Below are positions 42,670 to 52,800 of a DNA stretch of 64,000 nucleotides, in pieces. Numbering within the stretch: position 1 is the first letter of the stretch; every line of letters begins with the position of its first letter. Made by a program: the position numbers and the translations under genes. The notes beneath the pieces were generated by a model. The model had not been told where the DNA came from. It did no database searches and saw only the letters and a list, made by a program, of their open reading frames with translations. Origin of the DNA: Forficula auricularia (Eukaryota > Arthropoda > Insecta > Dermaptera > Forficulidae); contig JALMQS010000099.1 in the NCBI GenBank assembly GCA_024734495.1, positions 71,322,249 to 71,386,248 on the forward strand. The letters are read 5' to 3'.

Positions 42670-43980
42670 ATATGTATAGGTTATCTTACTTAGTTAATTA
42701 GTTACTTAGACGACCCGTTCCCCAGAGCGTCTGTTTGGTGCACGCGGGTCCCAATTGTATGTATAGGTACGTTTATTTAATATACATTAACCTCATTGAG
42801 TTCCCTTTATAAATATATTATATATTTAATTATATAGTGCTGCTCTAATTGGCGAGCGTACACTATGTCTTGAAAAAGTTTTAACTTTTTCCTCAATTCG
42901 ATTATTTCCATTCTGAAACTAATTAATAGGATTTCAAAATGTTTTCATTTAATATTAAAATTGATCTTGATAAATAATTCACAATAATTTGAATTTGAAA
43001 TGGTGCATAATTTTTTGAATTTAACAAGTTTTTCCCTTTAGTTCAAAAAAATACATTTATTTCCTTATTCTTTCATGATAAATTCATAAAATTTTCATTT
43101 CCCCTCTCCTACACCCTAAAACCCAACACAAGAGCGTTAACCAATTCCCTACGATAAATATAAAATTGAAATGGACAGTGGACGAAATTATTAATGTAAA
43201 ATCTCTCCTGGTCCTGGGGCTTTTACCGGACCCAGAGGGGAGGGGGGTGTTACAAAATTTTATTTGTCGCAACATCCCCAACCAATGGGGGATGTTTAAA
43301 ATTTAATTTTATTCGGTATATATAAAGCTGAAAGGGCTTTTAGAAAACACATGCGGGCTATTCTCCAACCCAGTACTTTCCTATTTAATTATTCGTAATG
43401 ATAACAACACTCTCTTAAAACACAAATTTATTTATTTTTTCAATAGAGAAAGATAAATAAATTCGCTTTTAATTGAATCCTCCCACGGCTTTCATCGTAA
43501 CTTAAATATGAGTTTAAAATGTTGTCTGGTGTGTATCTGTCTGTCTGTTTGTCCGTCGCCTTTGACTTCCTTGAGGGGTTTTAAAGAGCTTTGCCTCTCG
43601 ATTGGGAATCCCACCCTTTCGCGCTCGCTAAGAGCAAGCAAGCAGCCGGCTAAGCAGATTCCTGTCTTTTAATTAGATTCCCGCCGCATCTTGTTTACGC
43701 TTGCGTCCTTTCCCTTTATAATCCCCGGGTTTTAATTAAAATACGTTCGGCCAGAAGAGGGACATGGATCGTTTCAAATTGCAAAAAAAATGTCTGTTTG
43801 TGGGGGCTGGGGGGGGAGGGGGGCAGGAAAGCAACCCTCAAGAAGCCAGGAGGAGGGAGGGGACGGGGTTTCTTTTAGAAAATAAAAAAACTTCTTAAAG
43901 AAATAACGAGAAAAAAAACCTTTGTAATTGATAGAGTTAACCTATGCAGTCTACAAAAACGACTTCTACAGGGTGTAATA
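42670..43980. other. Mixed stretch with relatively unique GC-richer part
   Basis: 43490-43760 is of higher complexity (CTGTCTGTTTGTCCGTCGCC; GAGCAAGCAAGCAGCCGGC; TTCCCGCCGCATCTTGTTTACG) with no recognised frame. 43800-43875 is strongly G-rich, with several runs of five or more G, giving G-quadruplex potential. No gene can be supported. Confidence 0.35.
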
Positions 43981-43984
43981 TAAA

Positions 43985-44765
43985 TGAAACAAATTAAATA
44001 ATTAGAACTCAAAAATAAAATAAAATCCACTAAAAGGTATAAAATAATTATCTAGCCGATGGAATTTTTACATGAAATCACTTTTTGAAGTCGGTGCCAA
44101 ACATATCTTTTATGAATCCCACTCGACGGATCTTAGTAGGTTTGGCGTTTAATAAAGACAACATCGTTTAAGCTCGCTTATATACTTTGTTTGGCACCGA
44201 CTTCAAAAGTGATTTCATGTAACTAATTTTGTTGTTTAGTTGAAACTAAATAAGATAATTATTTTATACATTTTAGTGCATTTTATTTTTATTTTTGAGT
44301 TCTTATTATTTTATTTGTTGCATTTAATTTTTTTGAAGTCGGTTTCATTTTTTTTTATAAAAATTATTTTTTATTTTTCTCTTTTTTGGGAGGTTTAATG
44401 GTGACTTGATATAATACCTTGCATGCATCTCGTAAGAGAAAGCGTCGGGCGAATGAATCAGAAAATGATAATAAAATTCAATTCATGAATAGAGAAATTC
44501 TCTCGAAACGTTTCCGGATCTTAAATGAATGTTTTAAGATTTTTTTTTTATAAAAGATTTTATTTATTATAATTTCGATTATTTGCTCATAAAAATTGGA
44601 GATTTACGTTATTTCGTCATTGATCATATCATCAGAACTTGACCAAATTAATATGGGACCATCCCTAAGGTACCCTCTTCCCAATAAAAAAGAATCATCG
44701 AAATCGGTCCACATGGCAAAAAGGTCTCGCTGAACATACATAAAAATGAATAAATTATAAAATAG
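43985..44765. repeat. Foldback element family C, copy 2 (inverted)
   Basis: Palindromic arms (43985-44100 and 44195-44345) contain AAAATAAAATCCACTAAAAG and TTTTTGAAGTCGGTGCCAAA. The following body (44350-44765) is the reverse complement of 1605-2160, including CTTGCATGCATCTCGTAAGA and GGGCGAATGAATCAGAAAAT. Confirms family C as a mobile or amplified unit. Confidence 0.8.
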
Positions 44766-44999
44766 TTAGGTAACATACCTTGATTACTTTGGAGTTATAC
44801 TGATCCAAACACAGAAAGAATCATTAAATCTATGGATGTATATATATATATCTTTTATCTATGCATATACTCACTCATTTAATATCATAACATGTGGTCT
44901 ATTAAGAGTGAACATAGTTGAGTCGAGAACATCATGCAATACTACCAACCTCAGATAATTTAATATAATTTACATAAGCGGGAGATACAATTTACATAT

Positions 45000-45431
45000 A
45001 TAATTAAGGATTTGTCTGTACATTGCTCCAATTCACGCCAAATTTTGGTTCCCTACGTTTCAAGCAAAGTTATGAACGAAAACACCCTCCAGAAAATTCC
45101 TCTCTGTGTGTCTGTCTGTCTGTATGTTTCTGTCGTTTCCGAAAAGCTGCTCACGATTCACGTAAAAACGGCTGAAGGGATTATTATGAAATTTCATATT
45201 TACATCAGATGTCTTCTAACTTACGTTTTTAGCTATATAATGTTTTGATATTTTGACCCCAGAAGGGGGTTTGAGGGGGCGCACGAATGAAAATTATCAA
45301 ATAATGGGGGGCGGTGGTTGGGCACGGGTGCGGGAGGTCCTGGGTGTGGTATGATGGTGGGATTCGTGGGTTGGGGGTCCAGGGGGCGTGCCCTCTGGCT
45401 AACAAGAGGGCCGCCGAAGCCTTGCAGCTAG
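45000..45431 (+). mobile_element. Helitron, non-autonomous, copy 2
   Basis: Opens AATTAAGGATTTGTCTGTAC with ATTGCTCCAATTCACGCCAA, shared with 58297-58360, and ends with a GCCCTCT-..-AGAGGGC hairpin (stem of seven) plus GCCGCCGAAGCCTTGCAG and CTAG at 45428-45431 followed by T. A G-rich tract precedes the hairpin. The 432-bp unit has no Rep/helicase. The plus frame at 45012-45248 is incidental. Confidence 0.75.
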
Positions 45432-46479
45432 TTATATATTTATATAGGATCTGAATGCCCGGCTACATTCTGGTGACGGGTGAGTTGGTTACCAGCTGTG
45501 GTATATTGTTATTTTTCACATGAATCATAGATTTCAAAATATAACCAGGTCCTGATTTTGGGGGAAAATATTTTGAAATTATACTAATTATTAACAGGTG
45601 TTTGGAAAAAATTAATCACGTGGTTGATTAAATAAATAATAAGAAATTACAGAGCGAAGCTAGATAGTGGAGAGAGTATAGCGAGGTTTGGAAAAATATT
45701 TCACTTATTTTTTCTCCAATTATTACTAAGTATTTTTAATTAATATTATCAGAATTTTACTTGTATAAGTATGACATTTAAAAACTTTATATTCTTCATT
45801 GTGTTCATTTCATTAACATGAACCTTTTCAAGGGGTAAAAAAATGTCCATTAATTATTTTGAAAATGTCTGCTTTTTTTCGCCCATTCACTCTTATTCCA
45901 CTTTCTAAGTGAATTGAATAAAATATACGACTTCCAAGATGAAAGGTTTCAAGTGTCTACGAGCTTCCGGGGTTGAAAACACAAAAAAAAAAATAATCGT
46001 CTCACTTAAAAAATGCTTGGAGTTTTTTGAATTCCAGGGTGTATGTACAAGTTTGATCCGGGAAATTATACAATATTATAAAAGTTTATTGTATAGGAAA
46101 ATAGTAGAATTAGATTTCATAGGGAAATCACAAGGGTGTTATCTAATGAATCCCAGTTGAAATAGATAACACAGCTCAAAAAAGAAAAAAAAATTGTTGT
46201 CTGTAAAGTCGGTTTACGGACGATAGTTTTACGTGATAACGCCATAAAGAAACATTGATGAAAAATTGCATACTTTAATGAATTGAATTGAATTATTATC
46301 ACTGTATTTTGTATAATACAAAGAAGGAGTTAATTGAAAATTACAATTTTTTCGAAAAACTAACATTTATTTACACTAGTTAATTAAAATATTTTTTACT
46401 TAAATTATACAGATTAATTACAAGTAACAATTTGCTATTAACAATTTATTTACAACTTATATACATGTGTTATAATTAT

Positions 46480-46690
46480 TGGATAAAAAATACTTGGTAG
46501 GTTTCACATTAAGATATAAAAAAATAAAACGAATTTATTTCTGGCGAATCTTTAATCTCGATATATATATATATCTTCAGGAGAAACAGAAAGTAACTTA
46601 TACCTTAATGTGAAACCTGCCAAGTATTTTTTATCCAATAATTTTAAAAAATGTTTCACCAAGTACCAACACCAAATTCCTTAAAAAAAA
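46480..46690. mobile_element. GTTTCAC-type foldback element
   Basis: AATTATTGGATAAAAAATAC, TTGGTAGGTTTCACATTAAG at the left is mirrored on the right, which continues into ATGTTTCACCAAGTACCAAC and ACCAAATTCC. Between the arms, minus strand CTCCTGAAGATATATATATA..TCGAG retains the CTGAAGA box and stem I (CTC/GAG), but stem II and GAAA have been replaced by an AT run: a decayed ribozyme. Confidence 0.7.
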
Positions 46691-47223
46691 TGTGTTATAT
46701 TTAAGATCTTCCAATCTGCGTTATTCTGTTAAGGATAGGACGATGATAGGAAAAGTACGAAATCAAGGGGAGTGTTTCAAGTGTAATGTGTCTTGAAAAA
46801 GTCAAATCGATGGTTGTTTCAGCGTTGTTGACTTATTAATATCTGATACGCATTCAAGATTGTACGTATCTTTCATGTATAACAAGTGATAGAGTGGCAC
46901 GATCGGCCCAAGCGTGGCTTGTGACACATTTATCTCTCTTCTCGCGTGACGTCAGAGCTAGCAGTACAAATAGTTCTGCTACTAAAGATAAGAGTAAATA
47001 AATATTATATTTAATATTCATTTACTATTAGTTAAGGATTCTTGGTCACTTGTTTCACATTAAAATTAAAAAAAAATTAAAGTTTTTAAGACAATAAAAA
47101 TTACTTTCCAATAAATTTATACGGAATTTTATTTTTTAATTATCTTTGGGCTACCTTCCATCAATTCACCATTGAAATTCTACCGCCAGGATCAAAGTTA
47201 CCGAATACCTGGTCGGCAGCTTA
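46690..47223. other. AT-rich stretch, one MITE end
   Basis: 46720-47000 is moderately complex (GATCGGCCCAAGCGTGGCTT; CTCGCGTGACGTCAGAGC, with TGACGTCA) but has no frame. 47145-47175 is a fragment of the TTGATGGAAGG miniature element family. Confidence 0.35.
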
Positions 47224-48372
47224 TCTATATAATAAAAATGAATTTCTGTTTCTTTGTAAGCGCAGATCTCTCAAATGCCTGGACCGATTTGGCTATTTTT
47301 TTAAATATTCGTAATAGTCCAATTCAGGTTAAAAAGTAAAAAAAAATTAGAAAAGTTGCCCGGAAAATTGGAAAATTCAGGAAAAACTAAAAAAAAAATC
47401 AGGTTAGCCAACATAGCTTGCCAGACAATAAAAGAACTAAACGAGCAAAAAAACAAGTGTTGGCGGCCCTGTTTGTAAGATTTTTGAGTGTCATTCATTC
47501 TCAATAGTTCTAACCACATTATCGTTGAAGAAGAATTTAATAATGCAACAAAGATTTAAAAAAACTATCTATTTTTTTAAAGTACATTTAAAAACAAAAA
47601 TTAAAAAAATAAACTGCAACGGATCGTTGCTAAACTTTATCCAAATTCATTTGAAATATTAATATGTTTATTTCTTTATTATTAATCAGATATCACTTGC
47701 AATTTGCAGTTCATGTTGACTTTAATTCAAAAATAATGATCGATTCTCTTTTAACAGTCGAGGAATAACCATTCTACATTCGATTTTTGACGTTTCGGTT
47801 TTTATTGGTAGCCATTGCTGAAGACATGGAGGAATCGACTTAAAATCAAAAATAACGATCGATTCTTATCTAATACTAGAGGAATAACCTTATTGCATTC
47901 CATTTTTGATGTTTTGACTATTAATGGCAACCTCTACTGAAAACGTGGAAGAATCGACTTAAAATCAAAAAGACTAAATTCTTTTATGATAAACAACTCA
48001 AGCTTGAGAATAAGATAATTTTTTATAAATAGATTGTATATACTTTTGTGTCTAGCAAAATGAATAATAATTGTAATTTTCAAGTCTTCTTATCTATAAT
48101 AATACCTACATATAATATAACTTTTTTTTATTTTCCCCTTAATGATAACAAGTGGATTTTTAATACATTTTAAATATTTGTTTCAACTTATTTGTTATGA
48201 GTGTATATTGCAGTTAAATAGAATCTTAAATTATATCTATTTAAGACTTTATAATAAAACTTAACTAATATTTATTCTCTGTAACTAATAAAACATCAAT
48301 AACGCAGCCACTTGGGGGTCAGAAGCCCCTGGTTAGCAAAAGAGCCCGCCTTCAGGCGGGCCTTGAAGCTAG
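47224..48372 (+). mobile_element. Helitron, non-autonomous, complete
   Basis: 5-prime end TCTATATAATAAAAATGAAT after host A, with CTGGACCGATTTGGCTA nearby. The 3-prime end has the perfect stem GCCCGCC-TTCA-GGCGGGC (48344-48361) seven bases before CTAG (48369-48372), then host T. It sits between A and T as Helitrons do, and no terminal inverted repeats or target duplication are seen. Contains minisatellite units shared with 38690-39150. No Rep/helicase frame, 1,149 bp. Confidence 0.85.
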
Positions 48373-48479
48373 TTAATAATAAAAATTCGATCAAACTCAC
48401 ATAGCATATTTTTACAGTAAAGTGTAATAATACAATCAAAAACACAAAATTAAATTAAAAAATACTTGTTTTAATAAAT

Positions 48480-48960
48480 AATAAATATTCTCCCTGCATA
48501 CTATATGGTTGGTTAGTCGGTCGGTTGGCTGACAACTTGGCAATGTTTTGTATGTTTGGAATTGAATCGATTAATTGAATTATAAGAGCCAGTCAATTGT
48601 GAACGTGGGTGGGTGGTTTGCAGGAGGTCCATACAAATTCCAAGTCAATTGATTAGTTTGTAATCGGCGTCCGTTTGCGTTTGCGTTTGCCTAGTCGATG
48701 TTTGATTTTACCATGACAAATTAACAGAGACACACACACATACACACACACACGTCATAGATCATCTATTGAGATAGGGAAGGAGATAGAGGCAGCAGGA
48801 AGACACCAATCAATTCATTAACTAAACTTCCCTTCAAGATTTAATTAATGGCTTGGAAATATCTGCATAGTAAGGTGATTAACTACCTAACTACCTAGCT
48901 ATATTCCTCTATATCAGGTGAACCTTCACAATTGACTGGGTCATTTTTGATACCTCAATT
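48480..48960. other. Relatively unique block, candidate regulatory DNA
   Basis: A non-repetitive stretch with TAAT-type homeodomain cores (CGATTAATTG, TTTAATTAATGG), a short GCGTTT hexamer repeat (GTTTGCGTTTGCGTTTGC) and a CA microsatellite near 48730-48755. No coding frame. The assignment as possible host enhancer or intron sequence is inference. Confidence 0.3.
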
Positions 48961-49512
48961 TAGAAATTGGTCGCAAATTTACTTATCATATTAATGTTAA
49001 TGAAAAACTTCCTGCTAAATCTTATCTGTTAGTGTTCAAATTCAAAGTTCATATTAATTTGTAGTTTTCGTCTTTATCCGTGCATAAGACGATTCCTAGT
49101 GCTTGATTTTTATAAAATACATATAGTGAAAACAAAAATTCTCATGAATATGAGGAATCTAACAATGTGAGTTAGTAAGTACCAGCATTTTTTTAAATTC
49201 ACTTTTTAAGATTCTTTAATTTAACCTGCTTTTATAGACTGATTTTTGGGTGGAAACCTTATAATCATAATGGACCGTTTATTTTGAAAGTGGTGCAAGT
49301 CAATTTTTTGTTGTTTCGAGAAAATTGAAGGTTTAATAATATTAATCAACAAAAATTTCCCCGTAAACCTAACAATGGGTTCCAGTAGGGTTTTCTACGC
49401 TGATTATCATGCAATTTCCCTATTTTTTACCACACGTCAGAGTTTTGAGATGTTATCGGTCAAAACGAGGAAAAATGCCATTTTGACCTATTTTATAGTC
49501 CCATTAGATATT

Positions 49513-49886
49513 CTTCTTCTTCTTCTTCTTGTTTTTAAACCTATAGGTTTGTTTCTTCCAGATCCTCATACCATCTCTTCTTGGGACTACCTCTACTTCT
49601 TATTCCGACCGCCTTGTTTGTCATCATTTTCTTTACCATCCGGTCTACTGGCATTCTTTCCACATGGGCGTACCATTCTGTTCTTCTTCTGTTGATCCAT
49701 TCTCCCACCTTTTGTATTCCACATTTTCTCTAATATCTTCACTCTTCATTCTATCGAGCCTGGTCACGTTCATTATACTTCGCAATGTCTTCATTTCAGT
49801 TGTTTCCAATAATTGAGAAGTTTTTGCAGTGTCAGGTCTTGTTTCAGCTGCTTATGTTAATATTGGACGTACCACGGTTTTGTAGA
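49513..49886 (-). mobile_element. 5-prime-truncated RTE-type LINE insertion, 12-bp TSD
   Basis: The exact 12-bp duplication CCATTAGATATT lies at 49501-49512 and 49887-49898. The minus-strand insert ends in a (GAA)n-type tail (plus: CTTCTTCTTCTTCTTCTTG), as RTE elements do. It is nested inside the foldback at 49273-50564 and therefore younger than it. Confidence 0.9.
49552..49886 (-). pseudogene. RTE reverse transcriptase C-terminus, broken
   Basis: Minus-strand translation in two phases: KTVVRPILT-stop-AAETRP, then LLETTEMKTLRSIMNVTRLD and MKSEDIREN; after a frameshift, GEWINRRRTEWYAHVERMPV, then DRMVKKMMTNKAVGIRSRGS and PKKRWYEDLEE. This order (Y.(T/V)(V/I)RP.LTY..E, T.R.LR..., W..HV.RM, RG.PK.RW.D) is the C-terminal signature of RTE-clade ORF proteins. 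An in-frame stop and a frameshift show it is dead. Confidence 0.85.
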
Positions 49887-50564
49887 CCATTAGATATTGA
49901 ATAGCAATAGTGGAAATCAAAATATTTTGTTGACGTAATAGAAAACAGCTTCCTCAATGATTTTCAAATTACCACTTGTTTTGAGCTCGATTAGAACTCG
50001 AGTTATAACTAAAAAAACTAAAACTACGTGATTATAAAGGGATAATAAACATAGATAAAGTTTTAATTTTTTTAATTATAAATCGAGTTCTAATCGAGAT
50101 AGAAACAAGTGGTAATTTAAAAATCAAAGAGCAAGCTGTTTTCTATTACGTCAACTAAAATATTTTGATTTCAAATATTGCTGTATAATATTTAATGAGA
50201 CTCGAAAATAGGTCAAAATGGCCTTATTCGTAATTTTGACTGATAATATCTCGAAACTCTGACGTATTATAAAAAAACCCAAGAAATTGCATGAATAATC
50301 AGCTTATATTAATATTATATAACTATACCTGAATCCATTGTTAGGTTTACGGGGATAAATTTTTGTATAATTTTTGTCGAGAAGTGTAATCAATACGCAA
50401 TTTTCTTTTATTGCCAAATTTTAAATTGAACAAAGCATTGGGGTTTTTTAAGATATTAAATATTAACTAGTTTTATGATTAAAAAATTTACATTAAATTA
50501 ATCACAAATTATGTCATATCGCATTTAAAAAAATGAACTTACACCACTTTCAAAATAAACGGTC

Positions 50565-51130
50565 GATATTTTGGCCCACTTTTAGGCAGTCGATATTCTT
50601 GAAATTTCACACACAAGCCACACGCGCTTATTTGCTATTTGATTATAATATTAAAAAACAAATTAGAAAACAAAATATTATTTTATATAAAAATAAATAC
50701 AAATCTTTTATAAATAAAATCTTAAAACATTTATTTAGAATCAAATTTTACGGGAAAAGTTCTTCTTTTATCAGTAAAATTTTAACAATTTTAAATAAAC
50801 TAGAAAGGATCATTGCTATACTTTGCATAAAGTCATTTGAAATAAACTCGAGTGTTTATATGCTATAGTCTAACTATTTATAGCATTATGTAAAAATTAT
50901 CTTTCATCCATATTTGATGGCTTAGATGGCATAAGCTCTGGAGCATTCTCTCCATGACTGGACTCGCCTAACTCATACGCAGGTTTGATTCTCCTGCGTA
51001 GAATCTGTTGCCTAAATACAGGCGCACCAACGTCAAAAATCGTGTTCAAATTCAGACTACATGTTCTGAGATTTTAATTCGTACATTTATTTATATATAA
51101 TTTATAATTCAATATTTTCTTATACATGCA
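50565..51130. other. AT-rich stretch without recognised feature
   Basis: A Lys/Ile-rich open frame ends at 50868 and looks like AT-driven noise. CGCCTAACTCATACGCAGGT with TTGATTCTCCTGCG near 50965-51005 is weakly tRNA-arm-like but unconvincing. Confidence 0.35.
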
Positions 51131-51371
51131 AAATAAGCTGATGTGGCCACACACATGACTTTACCATACACCTGGCCCCTCTCTTGGCTAAGGCGCACAC
51201 TGAGCTGCGTCACAGGCGGCCAGCGCAACGTGGCAGCGCAACGCAGAAAAATGAGCTACTGCGTCGCACGGTGTCCGCGCACATTGAGAAGCAGTTTTGG
51301 GCAGCAGGTCGACGAAAGCACAGAAGTAAAATTACCGCTTTACGTGAAACATTTATTTTGTAAAAAAATAT

Positions 51372-51595
51372 AAAACGCTAGCTGAGAAGCCCGCACTCCA
51401 ACCCTATTCCATCTACGGACCCACCATGCACCCTTTCCCTCCATTCCACCCCCTGCACCCCACCTCCGAACGCCACCACCGCACCACAGCCCCATTCCAT
51501 CTCCGCACCCACCATGCACCCCACTGCGCACCCTTCTATTTCACCCCCTCACCCCCCCCCGGCCCCCTGCATTCCACCCCGCACCCGAGTTTTTA
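51372..51595 (-). repeat. C-rich Helitron-like 3-prime segment (inverted)
   Basis: The minus strand ends GGCTTCTCAGCTAG, resembling the CAGCTAG Helitron ends at 39.3 and 45.4 kb, preceded by a G-rich tract. The plus strand repeats CCATGCACCC and CCATTCCA(C/T) blocks about 80-100 bp apart. Open frames on both strands here are repeat artefacts. No proper 3-prime hairpin. Confidence 0.45.
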
Positions 51596-51599
51596 CATT

Positions 51600-51768
51600 T
51601 TTATACTTCTAGTGGCGCACAGATTAAGTATATAAAATTTGGTTGAGTTGCTCAAGGGGAAAGAATTTTCATTTTTTGACCCTCCCCCATTTTGGGTGGT
51701 TAGTTTTTGCTATAGTGTTTTTTATTTATACCTCTTCGAAATGTGGTAGATCTTTATGCCACATCCTG
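51600..51768. mobile_element. Mariner-like family B, right half
   Basis: Internal AAATTTGGTTGAGTTGCTC and GGGTGGTTAGTTTTTGC, then the right terminus GTGGTAGATCTTTATGCCAC followed by ATCCTG|TA. The left half is missing. Confidence 0.7.
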
Positions 51769-51824
51769 TATAGTGAAAAAAATATATTAAAATTTAATTG
51801 AATTGAAATAATTGAAATAAATTT

Positions 51825-52315
51825 ATTAAACCAATCATTTTACATGAATTAATGTATACGTTGTATTTTAGCTTCGACTCCGGAGATTACTTCTCCACCA
51901 TCGAGTGTCCTTGATCATCTTTTTTAGTCCTTGTTTTTAATAAGAGGAAAAAATCTAATTAGATAGAAAAAAACTCTTTTCCGATAATTATTTCAATTCC
52001 ATTATTCCAATCAAGTCGTTGGTTTCATTATCTCATCCTCTTTCCGTCATCATCAATTAAATTTTTTTTTTTTTTTATAAATTTTATTAAACCAATTATT
52101 TTACATTAATTAATGTATACATTGTATTTTAGCTTCGATTCCGGAGATTGCTTCTCCACCATCGAGTGTCCTTGATTCATCTTTAGTCCTTGTTTTTAAT
52201 AAGAGGAAAAATCTAATTAGATAAAAAAACCTCTTTTCCGATAATTATTTCAATTCCATTATTCCCCAATCAAGTCGATTGGATTATTCTAATCCATCTT
52301 TCCATCATCAATCGA
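51825..52315 (+). repeat. Tandem duplication, about 257-bp period
   Basis: ATTAAACCAATCATTTTACA, TGTATTTTAGCTTCGACTCC, GGAGATTACTTCTCCACCAT and CGAGTGTCCTTGAT recur in the same order at 52083 onwards with small changes. Both units end in CATCATCAAT(T/C). Possibly an internal duplication of a non-autonomous element. Confidence 0.85.
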
Positions 52316-52599
52316 TATTAAAATTTCCTAATTTTAGATAAATATATAATAATATTTGTTGTAAAAGTATTCGTGGATTTTAAAAATAAAAAACCAATTA
52401 AAAAATAAAAAATCGCACCCTACGTGAAGCAGTTTCTGTGGCGTCTCCACAAGTGGACGCAGTCGGCACGTGGGGCAGGACTGTGCTGCGGCTCAAAATG
52501 CGCGCCTCCACTTGGAAACATGGTTCACAAAATGCCTGTCTGCGCTGCGGAGCTTTCCAGTGTGCGCCCGGCCTTATATTTAAAAAAATCATTTATAAT

Positions 52600-52800
52600 C
52601 ATTTAGAGGGGAGGGTCAAAAATTCTAATCTCGACCCTTGGATCAAACTCAAACAAATTTTGTATACATAATCTGTGGGCTACCAGAAAACTAAAAATGC
52701 AACAACCAACCACCAAAAATGGAGGGAGGGTCGAAAATGGAAATCTTGGCCTTTGGACCAAACTCAACCAAATTTTTTATACATAATCTGTGGGCCCACT
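52600..52800 (+). repeat. Family B internal units, two copies
   Basis: Two repeats of GGATCAAACTCAAACAAATT, TTGTATACATAATCTGTGG, CTAAAAATGCAACAACCAAC about 110 bp apart, without recognisable termini. Confidence 0.7.

Larger units (their letters stand above)
49273..50564. mobile_element. Large foldback TIR element
   Basis: Terminal sequence ACCGTTTATTTTGAAAGTGG at the left and its inverse at the right. Subterminal blocks CCTAACAATGGGTTCCAGTA / CTGAATCCATTGTTAGG and GAAAAATGCCATTTTGACCT are also inverted. An RTE LINE fragment (49513-49886) and an AT-rich frame occupy the middle. Superfamily not determined. Confidence 0.75.
51186..52573. mobile_element. TIR element (GGCGCACACTG ends) with nested debris
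   Basis: Left GGCTAAGGCGCACACTGAGC and right the inverse of GGCCGGGCGCACACTGGAAA interrupt a copy of the GATGTGGCCAT repeat: the flanks CCCCTCTCTT | TATATTTAAAAAAATC are contiguous at 32400-32440. Subterminal GC-rich segments (CGTCACAGGCGGCCAGCGCA; CTGCGCTGCGGAGC) are probably the original element. Inside are C-rich Helitron-like DNA, half of a family B element and a tandem duplication. No transposase; likely hAT-like. Confidence 0.65.

Noticed and set aside
44480..44520. AGAGAAATTCTCTCGAAACG hairpin in family C
   Set aside because: The hairpin plus GAAAC is present, but the preceding CTGANGA box is missing in both copies (near 2010 and 44500), so it is at best a dead ribozyme.
50533..50868. 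111-codon open frame
   Set aside because: The translation is dominated by Lys, Ile, Asn and Phe as expected of AT-rich DNA, overlaps a transposon terminus at its start and matches no family.
51340..51635. Overlapping open frames on both strands (63 and 69 codons)
   Set aside because: They arise from the C-rich repetitive tract at 51400-51590, which has few stops; translations are Pro/His- or Gly-rich without any domain.
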